A DNA stretch of 60,619 nucleotides from a virus, in the IMG/VR virus record IMGVR_UViG_3300017763_000014, positions 1-60,619 of that record, one strand, 5' to 3'. Numbering within the stretch: position 1 is the stretch's first letter; each line of letters opens with the position of its first letter. Below, piece by piece: positions 16,882-25,821 of the stretch. Both the position numbers and the translations under genes were made by a program. The notes under the pieces were generated by a model. The model was not told the DNA's origin. It made no database searches and was given only the letters and a program-made list of their open reading frames with translations.

Positions 16882-17678
16882 GCAAACATTATAATTTAAC
16901 TGTTACTGATGATAACGGAAAGTCAGTTACTACATCGAACACAAGCACAGAACATCCAGAAGAAGTTCTACGTATGATGCAACTTGCAGGTATGCAATCA
17001 GAACCACAATGTGGTATGGAAAGTGTTGAAGAAAACGAATATCAGGCTACACCGGCTAATGACAAGTTAGATTTAGACGATTACTCAAAGAAATCTCCAG
17101 AAAGCATTTCAAAACAACCTAAAAAGTTACAACCTTCAAGAGGCGATAACCCGTTAGAATATTCACTAGATGAAAATGAAATTTTTGAATCTTTAATGAA
17201 TGAATTTGAAACAGTTGACGAAGGTAAAGTTAATCCAGGTCTTCAAGCATACCTAGATAAGAAAAAAGGTAAAAAAGATGACAAAGATGACAAAGATGAC
17301 AAAGTAGAAGAAAAAGCAAAACCAGATTTTGCAGATATCGATAAAGACGGCAATAAAAAAGAAACAATGAAAAAAGCGGCTAAAGATAAAAAAGAAAAAG
17401 CTGACGAATCAATCAATGAAGCAAAATGTGATTGTGATTGTGGAAAAGACCCATGTGAAGAATGTGGCAAGTCTCATCATAAAGTAAAAGAAGAAAGCAC
17501 AGAATTAGCTAGACTAAGAAAACTTGCAGGCAACGAAAAAGTAGATGAAGTACTTCCATTGGCGGCAATAGCTGTTGGTAAGGCTGTCGGCGGTGCGGCA
17601 AAGTTGGCAGGAAAAGCTATCAAGCATGGTGCTAAAGCAGTCGGCTCTATGGCGGCGGCTCATAATTCTAACAAATAA
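16878..17678 (+). CDS. Low-complexity late protein, possible assembly protein
   Basis: A 266-residue protein, mostly hydrophilic. It has a nine-base tandem repeat giving DDKDDKDDK (nt about 17278-17305), a calcium-loop-like DIDKDGNKKE (about 155), a cysteine cluster CDCDCGKDPCEECGKSHH (about 194-211) that could bind metal, and an Ala/Gly/Lys helix at the C-terminus with amphipathic character. No enzyme motif. It overlaps the previous gene by 4 bases (ATGA). A prohead-core or scaffold-type role is possible by composition and context, but this is inference. Confidence 0.5.
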   Translation: MSKHYNLTVTDDNGKSVTTSNTSTEHPEEVLRMMQLAGMQSEPQCGMESVEENEYQATPANDKLDLDDYSKKSPESISKQPKKLQPSRGDNPLEYSLDENEIFESLMNEFETVDEGKVNPGLQAYLDKKKGKKDDKDDKDDKVEEKAKPDFADIDKDGNKKETMKKAAKDKKEKADESINEAKCDCDCGKDPCEECGKSHHKVKEESTELARLRKLAGNEKVDEVLPLAAIAVGKAVGGAAKLAGKAIKHGAKAVGSMAAAHNSNK

Positions 17679-17698
17679 TCAATAATTTAAAGAATCCT

Positions 17699-17705
17699 CT
17701 AAATA
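17699..17705 (+). promoter_or_regulatory. Late-like promoter (CTAAATA)
   Basis: CTAAATAC, a near-match to GATAAATA, 48 bases before the 17753 start; a GAGGAG ribosome site precedes the ATG. Confidence 0.6.
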
Positions 17706-17752
17706 CAGTTACAACTTGATAATTCTATCAAGTGTGAAGAGGAGACACACTA

Positions 17753-18118
17753 ATGTATCATTCAGAAACTATGATCCAGATGATGGAAGACCTGCAACGT
17801 CAGGCTTCTGAAATGGAAAAACATGTCAAAGACATGATGGAAGCAGAAGGTAGAGCATGTGGCATCGAACTTGATAAAAGAAAAAATGCACGTGACCTAA
17901 TGCACGAACTAATGGAACATCAATCACATCAGGAAAACCAAGCAGAAATGACATGGGCTTATGTACCTGCAGAAAATGTAGACTATGACACTCATTCAAC
18001 TGATTGGGATAACTCAATGCATTCACCATGGGCAGGAGCAAATGGCGAAATGTTAACAGAGCAAGATTTGTGGCATGACGGTGTCGACATGGATGGCCAC
18101 GAAGACCACCAAGAATAA
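17753..18118 (+). CDS. Methionine- and histidine-rich small late protein
   Basis: A 121-residue, very acidic protein rich in Met, His and Glu. The N-terminal half is a helix (MIQMMEDLQRQASEMEKHVKD). The C-terminal half is Asp/Trp/His-rich (DTHSTDWDNSMHSPWAG, DGHEDHQE). No family recognised. It is a single-gene late unit with its own promoter and a strong terminator, which points to separate, perhaps high, expression. The His/Asp-rich end could bind metal ions, but there is no fixed motif. Confidence 0.5.
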   Translation: MYHSETMIQMMEDLQRQASEMEKHVKDMMEAEGRACGIELDKRKNARDLMHELMEHQSHQENQAEMTWAYVPAENVDYDTHSTDWDNSMHSPWAGANGEMLTEQDLWHDGVDMDGHEDHQE

Positions 18119-18136
18119 AAAATTCATTAAAATTTA

Positions 18137-18165
18137 AAAGCAGTCTTTATTTAGACTGCTTTTTT
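18137..18165 (+). terminator. Rho-independent terminator
   Basis: A perfect 10-bp stem (137-146 with 153-162) and loop TTATTT followed by T's; ends the 17753 unit directly ahead of the next late promoter. Confidence 0.9.
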
Positions 18166-18173
18166 GATAAATA
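18166..18173 (+). promoter_or_regulatory. Late promoter (GATAAATA)
   Basis: GATAAATA abuts the T run of the terminator, 44 bases before the 18217 start (AAGGGAG ribosome site). Confidence 0.85.
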
Positions 18174-18216
18174 TGATTAACAGAGATTAAAAAGAGTTAT
18201 TCTAAGGGAGACTAAG

Positions 18217-19485
18217 ATGGCAAAATATCGTGGTTTAACCTGGCAAAATGCCGGAGCAGGACCAAAAGTAAGAGTAAGACGTTCTATCTGGCTGGCAGAA
18301 TTAGGAGACTTCGGAGCAATTACAGACTCCGCAGATGACTTACCAACAAGAGGTGCTCTACACAGAGGTTCTAATGGTTCTACATCAGGTACACGTGGTT
18401 ATGTAAACCTTTCAACAGTAAATGATTTAGCAGTGGTCGATACACAAGACCAAGGACTAATAACAGATACAGCTATATCAGCCGCTATCTGGAAAACAAA
18501 TTCAGAAAATACAAACGTGGTTGTCCCAGCAACACAGGCAGATTTTGCAATTCAATCTTCTTCTAACTTTACAAGTTGGAATTTCGGAGACAGTGCAAAT
18601 CCAGTAAACAGAAGTAATACTATGGGCGTTTACAGACTTGCTAAGACTATGCAAACTACCACTTCATCAGGTAATCAAGAACCAGGTGATAGTGGATATG
18701 AAGTAGTTACATCGGCAACTGGTGGTTCAGGTGATACACCTATTATTGGTTGGCGTAGAATCAATAATCCTTCAACATCTTCATCTACAACTTATAGAGT
18801 TTACTCATATCAAGCAATGGGTATTAGCAGAAACAATGCAACAAACCAAGAGTCAGGTCAACAAGTAATACACGCCTGGGATATTGAAGTTCCGGCAAAT
18901 GGTGCATTATTTGTAAGACCAGGACAAAATGCCCAAAGAGGTGTTTGGGGTGATCCAAATAATGGAGGTTCTCTGTCTTACGCAAATAGTTATACAGGCG
19001 GTACTGGTGGTGCAGGTCAGATAATGATTTATGATCCAAGCGTTTCAACAGGTACAACTATAGACGGTGTTGCAACAAATAGTATTCTTGCTATAACTTC
19101 ATCAGGAGCAGGAACATCAAGTAGTAATGGAACAACGACTTCAACAATTACTGCTTCAACTAGTTTTCAGACGTACTATTCAACTGATGGTACAACAAAT
19201 ATTATTCAACAAGGTTCAATGTCGGGTTCAGCCCCGCCTGCATATATTGAGGCTTACGGTGGTTATCCAAATGGTTCAGGTAGCACAAGTTTACCTAGAA
19301 GCGATAATGGGTATACATCAACTTATGTGACACCCGTAAATGATTGGGATGGCAGTGAAATAGGTGTAAACTATGGTGCAGTAACTGGAACAAACTATTA
19401 TTTAGGTGGTAGAGCAAATAGTACAAATACTCCAGGACCAAAAGGCAAATTTGTATTTGTATCTGGAGCAGTTAAAGATTCATAA
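18217..19485 (+). CDS. Virion surface protein A with shared N-terminal anchor
   Basis: A 422-residue protein. Residues 1 to about 95 are nearly identical to the next gene's product (MAKYRGLTWQNAGAGPKVRV, SADDLPTRGALHRGS, GYVNLSTVNDLAVVDTQD). The remainder is Ser/Thr/Gly/Asn-rich beta-type sequence with jelly-roll-like stretches (YRVYSYQAMGISRNNA, ALFVRPGQNA) and a closing LGGRANSTNTPGPKGKF. The layout of a constant anchor and a variable distal part fits adhesins, fibres or decoration proteins. It has its own late promoter and shares a transcript with its paralogue 12 bases downstream. Function as receptor-binding protein is inferred. Confidence 0.6.
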   Translation: MAKYRGLTWQNAGAGPKVRVRRSIWLAELGDFGAITDSADDLPTRGALHRGSNGSTSGTRGYVNLSTVNDLAVVDTQDQGLITDTAISAAIWKTNSENTNVVVPATQADFAIQSSSNFTSWNFGDSANPVNRSNTMGVYRLAKTMQTTTSSGNQEPGDSGYEVVTSATGGSGDTPIIGWRRINNPSTSSSTTYRVYSYQAMGISRNNATNQESGQQVIHAWDIEVPANGALFVRPGQNAQRGVWGDPNNGGSLSYANSYTGGTGGAGQIMIYDPSVSTGTTIDGVATNSILAITSSGAGTSSSNGTTTSTITASTSFQTYYSTDGTTNIIQQGSMSGSAPPAYIEAYGGYPNGSGSTSLPRSDNGYTSTYVTPVNDWDGSEIGVNYGAVTGTNYYLGGRANSTNTPGPKGKFVFVSGAVKDS

Positions 19486-19497
19486 GGAGATATATAG

Positions 19498-20781
19498 ATG
19501 GCAAAATATCGTGGTATAACTTGGCAGAACTCAGGTGCTGGCCCAAAAGTAAGAGTAAGACGTTCTATCTGGTTAGCGGAACTAGAAGACTTCGGAGTAA
19601 TAACAGATTCGGCAGATGACTTGCCAACAAGAGGTGCTCTACACAGAGGTTCTTTAGGAGCAACATCAGGTACACGTGGTTATGTTAACTTATCTACAGT
19701 AAACGATTTAGCAGTGGTTGACACACAAGACCATGGACTAATAACAGATACGGCTGTAACAGCCGCATGGAAAACAAATCCAGAAAACACAAACGTTGTC
19801 ACTCCTTCAACACCTACTTATGCATTAACACATAATGCAGGAACAAGTGTAAACGAAGGCACAACAATAACATTTACATTTACTACAACACTTGTAGCAG
19901 ATGGTACTCAATTCTTGACCTCAATTACTGGGCAACATACTACAGGTAGTAGTTTTGACTTCAACACTGATATCTCTGGTGGCGGTGTCACCGATGGAAC
20001 ACAAGACGGTTCCGCTCCTGGCTATCCAATTGGAACACAAATAATAACAGTTAATAATAATACTGCTACTTTTCAAATAACAATTAATGCAGATGACATG
20101 GATGATGGTACCGGTATAGAAAGAATTAAAGGCAAGGTTCATAACACAGATTTAAACGGTCTAGCTTTCCCAGCCACAACGGTAGCCGAGACTGCATACA
20201 TTACAATTAACGACACATCAACGTCAACACCAGCACAAGCACGTACTCATTATCTACGTATTACAGGTGCTAGTTATAATACTAGTATAAATTCTTACGT
20301 AAATGACCATGTTGACATGTCTAGTGACCACCCTGATTGGACTGCAAATGGTATGACTACAGACGTAACAATCGTTAAATTTGCACATGCCCCATCAGGT
20401 AGAATAATAGAATTAAGTGATACAATACCGTCTAATGTGTTTAATTTGACAACTAACAGTGCATATCATATTTGGGGATTAAATGATACTGCATACACGA
20501 CTATTCATGCACCAACTGGATATCGTATATCAGGATTTACAAAAGATTCTCAGACAAGTTATACAAGATGGAACATTGATTATGACGGTTCTCAATTCGG
20601 TGCAAGAGCAACAGTACTTGACCAATTGTTTGAAGGACAAGTAATTAATAATTATGAAAATACTACATGGCTTACTTTATATGATACTGATGGCTATAAA
20701 TATGAGTTTTCTCATCATAGAAGAAGTACAAATGGTTACTCTGACCAGTTCGAATATAACGGCACAACACAAGTATATTAA
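19498..20781 (+). CDS. Virion surface protein B, paralogue with Ig/Calx-beta-like domain
   Basis: A 427-residue protein sharing its first ~95 residues with the gene before it, then diverging completely. Residues about 100-210 (YALTHNAGTSVNEGTTITFT, then GTGIERIKGKV and TAYITINDTS) look like a Calx-beta or cadherin-type beta-sandwich, which often binds calcium. The C-terminal part (about 230-427) is another beta-rich domain with RTHYLRITGASYNTSINSY. A strong terminator follows. It was probably formed by anchor-domain duplication with a new distal module. Confidence 0.6.
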   Translation: MAKYRGITWQNSGAGPKVRVRRSIWLAELEDFGVITDSADDLPTRGALHRGSLGATSGTRGYVNLSTVNDLAVVDTQDHGLITDTAVTAAWKTNPENTNVVTPSTPTYALTHNAGTSVNEGTTITFTFTTTLVADGTQFLTSITGQHTTGSSFDFNTDISGGGVTDGTQDGSAPGYPIGTQIITVNNNTATFQITINADDMDDGTGIERIKGKVHNTDLNGLAFPATTVAETAYITINDTSTSTPAQARTHYLRITGASYNTSINSYVNDHVDMSSDHPDWTANGMTTDVTIVKFAHAPSGRIIELSDTIPSNVFNLTTNSAYHIWGLNDTAYTTIHAPTGYRISGFTKDSQTSYTRWNIDYDGSQFGARATVLDQLFEGQVINNYENTTWLTLYDTDGYKYEFSHHRRSTNGYSDQFEYNGTTQVY

Positions 20782-20804
20782 TAATTTTCAACTTATCTAA
20801 AATT

Positions 20805-20830
20805 AAAAGGGAGTTTAGGCTCCCTTTTTT
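20805..20830 (+). terminator. Rho-independent terminator
   Basis: A perfect 9-bp stem (805-813 with 820-828, AAAAGGGAG) with a T run, ending the surface-protein pair. Confidence 0.9.
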
Positions 20831-20834
20831 TATG

Positions 20835-20842
20835 CATAAATA
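20835..20842 (+). promoter_or_regulatory. Late promoter (CATAAATA)
   Basis: CATAAATA, one base off consensus, 31 bases before the amidinotransferase start; this makes the amidinotransferase a late gene. Confidence 0.75.
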
Positions 20843-20873
20843 GTATTATATTAGAAGTTAATTAGGATAATAC

Positions 20874-21908
20874 ATGATATGGACAGAATGGGATAAACTA
20901 ACAGAGATTATTGTTGGTTCCACTTATGATACAAAGTCTTTAGAACAATTCGATGATACACAATTTGTTGATAGTATGTCAAAGATACTAGAAGAAACAG
21001 AGCAAGATTTTCAAAAATTATCAGATATATTTAAATCAGCAGGTGTTAAAGTTCACAGACCAAATCCTCTACCTTTGAAATCTGAAAGTACAAGACAATG
21101 GAAATCAGATTTTCCATATCCTGCTATATGTCCTCGTGACCATCATATAGTTTATGGAGATACTATTATCAATACTATAGGTGGTGACTGTAATAGATAT
21201 ACTGAAAGTGATTACTTCTTAGATATAATGTTAGAAAAACATAAAGAAGGAAGAAACTATATTGCAATGCCTAGACCTTTATTACAATCTCAGTATCAAC
21301 ATTATGAGACAATGGAACCTCAGATAATGTATCATGCCGCAAATATTATAAAATGCGGAGATACATTAATTCATTCAAGACCTTATAATGATTCTGAAGG
21401 CAGAGACTTTGGAGCAAGAGGCACAAGAACAGGATTAGATTGGGTAAAAAGAAATATAGGTTGTGAAACTAAATGGATAGAAGTACCTGAGTGTGGACAT
21501 GTCGATGGTATGTTAGCAATTATTAAACCAGGATTACTAATGACATGGAAAGAAGAATATATTCCCGAAGAATTAAAACATTGGGATAAGATTATTTTAA
21601 CACCATGGGATTTACCTGAGTGGTTTCATGAAATGAGAATACAACACTTCTATAAAGATAAAGTAGAAAATTGGCTATCACATTGGATTGGATATGTAGA
21701 CGAAACAGTATTTGATTTAAATGTAGTAAGTATTGACGAAAACACAGTAATTACAAATGGTCATGATAAAAGAATTGAAACTGAGTTAAAGAAATATGGT
21801 GTAGAAATGATACCGTTTGATTTTAGACATAAATATTTCTGGGACAGTGGATTACATTGCGTAACACTTGACTTAAGCAGAAATGGAGAAAGAGAAAGCT
21901 ATGTATAA
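20874..21908 (+). CDS. Amidinotransferase-family protein (glycine amidinotransferase-like)
   Basis: A 344-residue member of the guanidino-group-modifying superfamily. It has PRDH (87-90), the HVDGML motif (about 206) with catalytic His and Asp, and a C-terminal SGLHCVTLDLSR with active-site Cys329, matching the GLHC(I/V)T site of glycine and inosamine amidinotransferases. Such enzymes move an amidino group from arginine to an amine, or hydrolyse the C-N bond (dihydrolase/deiminase relatives). The N-terminal TEWDKLTEIIVGS is also family-typical. It heads a late transcript, followed with 8-base overlap by a 2OG oxygenase and then gp17. Acceptor substrate unknown. Confidence 0.8.
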   Translation: MIWTEWDKLTEIIVGSTYDTKSLEQFDDTQFVDSMSKILEETEQDFQKLSDIFKSAGVKVHRPNPLPLKSESTRQWKSDFPYPAICPRDHHIVYGDTIINTIGGDCNRYTESDYFLDIMLEKHKEGRNYIAMPRPLLQSQYQHYETMEPQIMYHAANIIKCGDTLIHSRPYNDSEGRDFGARGTRTGLDWVKRNIGCETKWIEVPECGHVDGMLAIIKPGLLMTWKEEYIPEELKHWDKIILTPWDLPEWFHEMRIQHFYKDKVENWLSHWIGYVDETVFDLNVVSIDENTVITNGHDKRIETELKKYGVEMIPFDFRHKYFWDSGLHCVTLDLSRNGERESYV

Positions 21909-22674
21909 TGTTGTAATGAGAACACCTGAGTGTTTAGTAATTGATGACTTCTTACCAGAAGAAGCACAAGATAAAATTTTAAATCAAGTACAAGTCGATG
22001 AGTGGGAACAAACTCAAGGAGACGATAAGTTTTGGCATTATACAGATGGTGCAAATTATAAAAATCAAAAGCGTTGGCAAGGTAAATATCCTTATGGTGA
22101 TAATTGTGATGTTTGGTTTGAACATTTTAATAAGTTTTTAAATGAGTATGAGCATATCGGTGACTATGTTGAAGGTGGAAAGTTTGAAGATTATGCAATG
22201 CGTTGTCATGCATATCCTGTAAACTCAAAAAACCCATGGCATAGTGATTTAGGTTTTACAACATATACGTATTATGTTCATAAAGATTGGCAAATAAATT
22301 GGGACTCTACATTATTAATTGTTCCTATGGGAAGTGTACCAGAATACTCTCAGTGGATAGAATTAATGGAAGGAACAAAACATTATGATAGTTATAAAGA
22401 ATTACGAAGTCCAATGGAAATGTTTCAACAAAAAGAAAAGTTTCAATCATTAATAGATAAAGGTGTGGGTACATTTGTAAGTCCTAAACCAAATAGATTA
22501 GTATTAATACAAAAGAATTCAGTACACGGTATTACACGTGTTGATCCAGATGCTGGTGATAATATAAGAGTTACACTCACAGGTGCAATCGGAGAAGTAG
22601 GTTGGCGTGATAGAGTTACAAGACTAGCAGATGCAGAAATTAAAGAAGACGGAAAAGTCGGAATAAAAAAGTAA
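21901..22674 (+). CDS. 2OG-Fe(II) oxygenase-like protein
   Basis: A protein of 257 residues from the preferred ATG 21901; the frame also has ATG 21883, but GGAGA at 21885-21889 serves as ribosome site only for the later start. The HxD pair (PWHSDLG) and the distal His and Arg (SVHGITRV, then NIRVTLTG) form the facial triad and cosubstrate site of the double-stranded beta-helix oxygenases. Opening: CLVIDDFLPEEAQ, as in prolyl-hydroxylase-like proteins. It overlaps the amidinotransferase by 8 bases and abuts the terminase start. A joint pathway with the amidinotransferase is plausible but unproven. Confidence 0.72.
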   Translation: MYNVVMRTPECLVIDDFLPEEAQDKILNQVQVDEWEQTQGDDKFWHYTDGANYKNQKRWQGKYPYGDNCDVWFEHFNKFLNEYEHIGDYVEGGKFEDYAMRCHAYPVNSKNPWHSDLGFTTYTYYVHKDWQINWDSTLLIVPMGSVPEYSQWIELMEGTKHYDSYKELRSPMEMFQQKEKFQSLIDKGVGTFVSPKPNRLVLIQKNSVHGITRVDPDAGDNIRVTLTGAIGEVGWRDRVTRLADAEIKEDGKVGIKK

Positions 22675-24234
22675 ATGGCAGATTTAACTAAAAAAGCATA
22701 TCAAAAAACAAAGTTCAGTAATGCACAACTATTAGAATTTAGTAAGTGTGCAAATGATCCTTTTTATTTTTTAAACAATTATTTTAAAATACAACACCCT
22801 ACTAAAGGTAGTATGACATATGATGCTTATAAATTTCAAAAAGGATTACTGAATTCTTATCATAACTATAGATTTTCTATTTCTATGCTAGGTAGACAGA
22901 TGGGTAAATCTACTACTGCGGCAGGTTATCTATTATGGTATGCTATGTTTATGCCAGACCAAACTATTCTAATTGCGGCTCACAAGTATTCAGGTGCTCA
23001 AGAAATTATGCATAGAATTAGACATGCGTATGAATTATGCCCTGACCACATTAGAGCAGGTGTTACAAGTTATAATAAAGGTAGTTTAGAATTCGATAAT
23101 GGTTCACGTATCATAGCACAAGCAACTACAGAAAACACAGGTCGTGGTCTTTCAATTTCTTTACTATACTGTGATGAGTTTGCATTCGTTAGACCTAATA
23201 TTGCAAAAGAGTTTTGGACTTCAATATCTCCTACTCTAGCAACAGGTGGTAAAGCAATTATTACTTCAACACCAAACTTAGATGATGACCAATTTGCTCT
23301 CATATGGAGTGGTGCTAATAAAAATATAGATGAACACGGTAATGAAAAAGAGACAGGTATCAATGGCTTTAAACCATTTAAAGCTATTTGGGACGAACAT
23401 CCTGATAGGGATGAAATCTGGTCTAAAGAAGAAAGAACACGTGTTGGTGAAGAAAGATTTTTGCGTGAACATGAATGTCAATTTATTGCGTTTGATGAAA
23501 CACTTGTAGATAGTATCAAACTTTCTCATTTAGAAGGCAAAGAGCCTCTTATGAAAACTGGGCAAGTAAGATGGTATGAAAAAATTAATAAAAATTCTAC
23601 TTACGTTGTTGGTCTTGATCCTGCTATGGGTACTGGAGGAGATTATTCAGCAATCGAAGTTTGGTCTTTGCCAGAATTAGTACAAGTAGCAGAATGGCAA
23701 AGTAATCGTACAGATGTAAGAGGTCAAGTAAAAACAATGCATGATATCCTAACTATCTTAAATGATGAAATGAATGAATTAGGAAATCGAAGACCAGAGA
23801 TATATTGGTCTGTAGAGAATAACTCACTTGGAGAAGCCGCTCTTATTGTTATTGATGAAATGGACGAAGATAAATTTCCAGGTGAATTCTTACATGAACC
23901 AAAGAAAAAAGGTATTCAAAAAGCGATAAGAAAAGGATTTACTACATCTTATAAAACAAAGATAACTGCATGTATGAAATTAAAATCTTGGATTGAGAGT
24001 GATAAAATGGTACCACTCAGTAAGAATTTAATTAGAGAATTTAAGACATTTATTGCAAAAGGTAAAAGTTTCGAAGCAAAATCAGGCGAAACAGACGATT
24101 TAGTAAGTGCTACATTGCTTTGTATCAGACAAATTCAAGTAATATCACGATTCGATGAAGAATTTATGGAGACATTAGGAGAATCACTTGATAGTGAAGA
24201 CGATTTTAATGACCCTCTTCCTGTACTATTTTGA
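22675..24234 (+). CDS. 17: Terminase large subunit gp17
   Basis: A 519-residue packaging ATPase-nuclease. Walker A is GRQMGKST (73-80), Walker B LLYCDEFAF (about 164), coupling motif ITSTPN. The C-terminal RNase-H-type nuclease has VVGLDPAMGTGGDYSAIEVW (first Asp), the YWSVENNS strand and a distal ETDDLVSATLL Asp. gp17 cuts concatemeric DNA and drives it into the prohead. Slightly shorter than T4 gp17 (610). ATG follows directly on the stop of the previous gene, so it depends on the upstream late promoter. The stop overlaps the next late promoter. Confidence 0.95.
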   Translation: MADLTKKAYQKTKFSNAQLLEFSKCANDPFYFLNNYFKIQHPTKGSMTYDAYKFQKGLLNSYHNYRFSISMLGRQMGKSTTAAGYLLWYAMFMPDQTILIAAHKYSGAQEIMHRIRHAYELCPDHIRAGVTSYNKGSLEFDNGSRIIAQATTENTGRGLSISLLYCDEFAFVRPNIAKEFWTSISPTLATGGKAIITSTPNLDDDQFALIWSGANKNIDEHGNEKETGINGFKPFKAIWDEHPDRDEIWSKEERTRVGEERFLREHECQFIAFDETLVDSIKLSHLEGKEPLMKTGQVRWYEKINKNSTYVVGLDPAMGTGGDYSAIEVWSLPELVQVAEWQSNRTDVRGQVKTMHDILTILNDEMNELGNRRPEIYWSVENNSLGEAALIVIDEMDEDKFPGEFLHEPKKKGIQKAIRKGFTTSYKTKITACMKLKSWIESDKMVPLSKNLIREFKTFIAKGKSFEAKSGETDDLVSATLLCIRQIQVISRFDEEFMETLGESLDSEDDFNDPLPVLF

Positions 24235-24240
24235 TAAATA
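24233..24240 (+). promoter_or_regulatory. Late promoter (GATAAATA) overlapping gp17 stop
   Basis: GATAAATA shares bases with the gp17 TGA (24232-24234) and lies 22 bases before the next start. Confidence 0.85.
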
Positions 24241-24261
24241 CATCTATAAGGAATCAATAAT

Positions 24262-25707
24262 ATGGCTGTAAATTATTCAACTATCGCAGAAAAAATAATG
24301 AGAATTATTCAAGGGAATGGTATTCCTTTGAAAATGTTTAATTCTGATAATGGTAAAAGTGTTGCTAATCCAGAGGAAGCAAGATTTTTTTACATTGACG
24401 AACCAAACATGATGGTGTCTATTGATGAGGGAACTAATGAAGTTAAACTTCATTTTGGTGAAGGCGTTGATATTGATAAACCAAAAGCAGAAAAATTAAT
24501 GAATAGTTTAAGACAGTTATCACGTGAGTACATGTTAGATTTTGACATGCGTTCATTTGGTAAACATATTGAACCTAAAAACTATGCTTATAAATTAGAA
24601 AATGATAAGGAGCAGACTATGAGTGACGTAATGAAAGAAGGCTTATCGCCTTTAGAAGGCTCATCACGTACCAGTCGCCAAACACTAGAAAATGTAAGAC
24701 TAATCGTCAAACACCGTGCTCCAGTAAACGAGGAATCACGTGGATCACGTTCTCGTAATATTTCAGCAATCTTTGTTGAAAATGCTGAAGGTGAACGTTT
24801 CAAATATCCATATAAACATTTGAACGGCGCAAGAGCAATGGCGAGACATGTATCACATGGTGGTGTACCTAGCGACATGGTGGGCGAAGCGATTGTGGAA
24901 CTTTCAACAAACTTAGCAAAACTAAAAGAGTTTATGAATGTTGTTAACAAGCAATCACTAATCAACGAAAACAATCGTTCAGTTGTACTAAATGTAAAAC
25001 GTAGAATGGAATCAATCAAAGAATCTATCAAACGTGTACAAGGTGCAAAAGGATATACAAACTTTGTTGAAAAATTAGCAACAACAGAAGCAAAAGAAAA
25101 TGCTGAAATCACAGAAGATACAGTAAACAAATATGTTTCTAAATTTACAAAAACAACTTTTGAAGAATCTTTAAGGGATGTTCTTCCGCTTATACATCGT
25201 GTAAACGAAGAAGAAATGGAAGATAATCGTGCAGACCAAATCTCACGTGTTAGAGAAATCATTGTAGCAAAAGACAAGAAAACAGGTCAAAAGAAAAATA
25301 AAATTACTTTTCCTAAAGACCCTAATGCTGAATACAACTTTGATAAAATCAAAAAACAATATGCTGAACCTCGTAGTCCACAAGAAGCTGAGGAACAGAA
25401 GAAACTTATGTTAGCTTTATCAATCGATGATTTAGCAGATAGAGTCGATGTTGATACTACAGATGATAACAAACGTAAAAATAAAGGTCACGATAGAGCG
25501 GCTGAATTGTCAATGTTCTTAATGGATATGGCAAATGCGATTCGTTCAGGTCAAGGTCTTACAAAAGAAAAGATTCAAATGACTGGATACTTAAGAAAAT
25601 TAGCGGCACAGAGTAACGAAGCAGTAGAAACTGTGGGTAAACCTGTGAATGAACAATTCGATTCAATGCTTTCAGAAGCATTCGCTAAGTTCGAAATACC
25701 AGCATAA
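24262..25707 (+). CDS. Conserved late protein, probable virion component
   Basis: A 481-residue protein with its own late promoter and terminator. The N-terminal domain (1 to about 115) has FFYIDEPNMMVSIDEGTNEV and an ELSREYML-like helix. A middle block (about 150-205) is SRSRNISAIFVENAEGERFK, LNGARAMARHVSHGG, a pattern I associate with uncharacterised structural proteins of T4-like marine phages. The rest is long charged helices (about 210-360) and a QFDSMLSEAFAKFEIPA tail. No enzyme motif. A virion or assembly role is inferred from expression class and position after gp17. Confidence 0.6.
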   Translation: MAVNYSTIAEKIMRIIQGNGIPLKMFNSDNGKSVANPEEARFFYIDEPNMMVSIDEGTNEVKLHFGEGVDIDKPKAEKLMNSLRQLSREYMLDFDMRSFGKHIEPKNYAYKLENDKEQTMSDVMKEGLSPLEGSSRTSRQTLENVRLIVKHRAPVNEESRGSRSRNISAIFVENAEGERFKYPYKHLNGARAMARHVSHGGVPSDMVGEAIVELSTNLAKLKEFMNVVNKQSLINENNRSVVLNVKRRMESIKESIKRVQGAKGYTNFVEKLATTEAKENAEITEDTVNKYVSKFTKTTFEESLRDVLPLIHRVNEEEMEDNRADQISRVREIIVAKDKKTGQKKNKITFPKDPNAEYNFDKIKKQYAEPRSPQEAEEQKKLMLALSIDDLADRVDVDTTDDNKRKNKGHDRAAELSMFLMDMANAIRSGQGLTKEKIQMTGYLRKLAAQSNEAVETVGKPVNEQFDSMLSEAFAKFEIPA

Positions 25708-25730
25708 CGTACTAAAAAACCAATAAAATC

Positions 25731-25758
25731 AGGGATCCTTAGTGGGTCCCTTTTTTTT
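25731..25758 (+). terminator. Rho-independent terminator closing the late region
   Basis: An 8-bp stem (731-738 with 744-751, one G-T) and loop TTAGT followed by eight T's; separates late genes from the gp32 operon. Confidence 0.9.
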
Positions 25759-25792
25759 GTGGAAAAAATTACAAAAAATACGTATTTAACGC

Positions 25793-25821
25793 TTGACTTT
25801 GACTCCAAAGATAAGTATAAT
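25793..25821 (+). promoter_or_regulatory. Sigma70-like promoter for gp32 operon
   Basis: TTGACT (25793-25798), 17-base spacer, perfect TATAAT (25816-25821). The leader of about 77 bases is A-rich with three CTAATA repeats before a TAGGAG ribosome site. Confidence 0.85.

Noticed and set aside
17278-17305. GACAAAGAT tandem repeat as a regulatory element
   Set aside because: It lies in frame within a Lys/Asp-rich coding stretch and is explained by the low-complexity protein sequence.
24588-25277. 229-codon open frame on the minus strand
   Set aside because: It lies antisense inside the 24262-25707 gene, has no ribosome site or promoter, and low-complexity Ser/Phe composition of a shadow frame.
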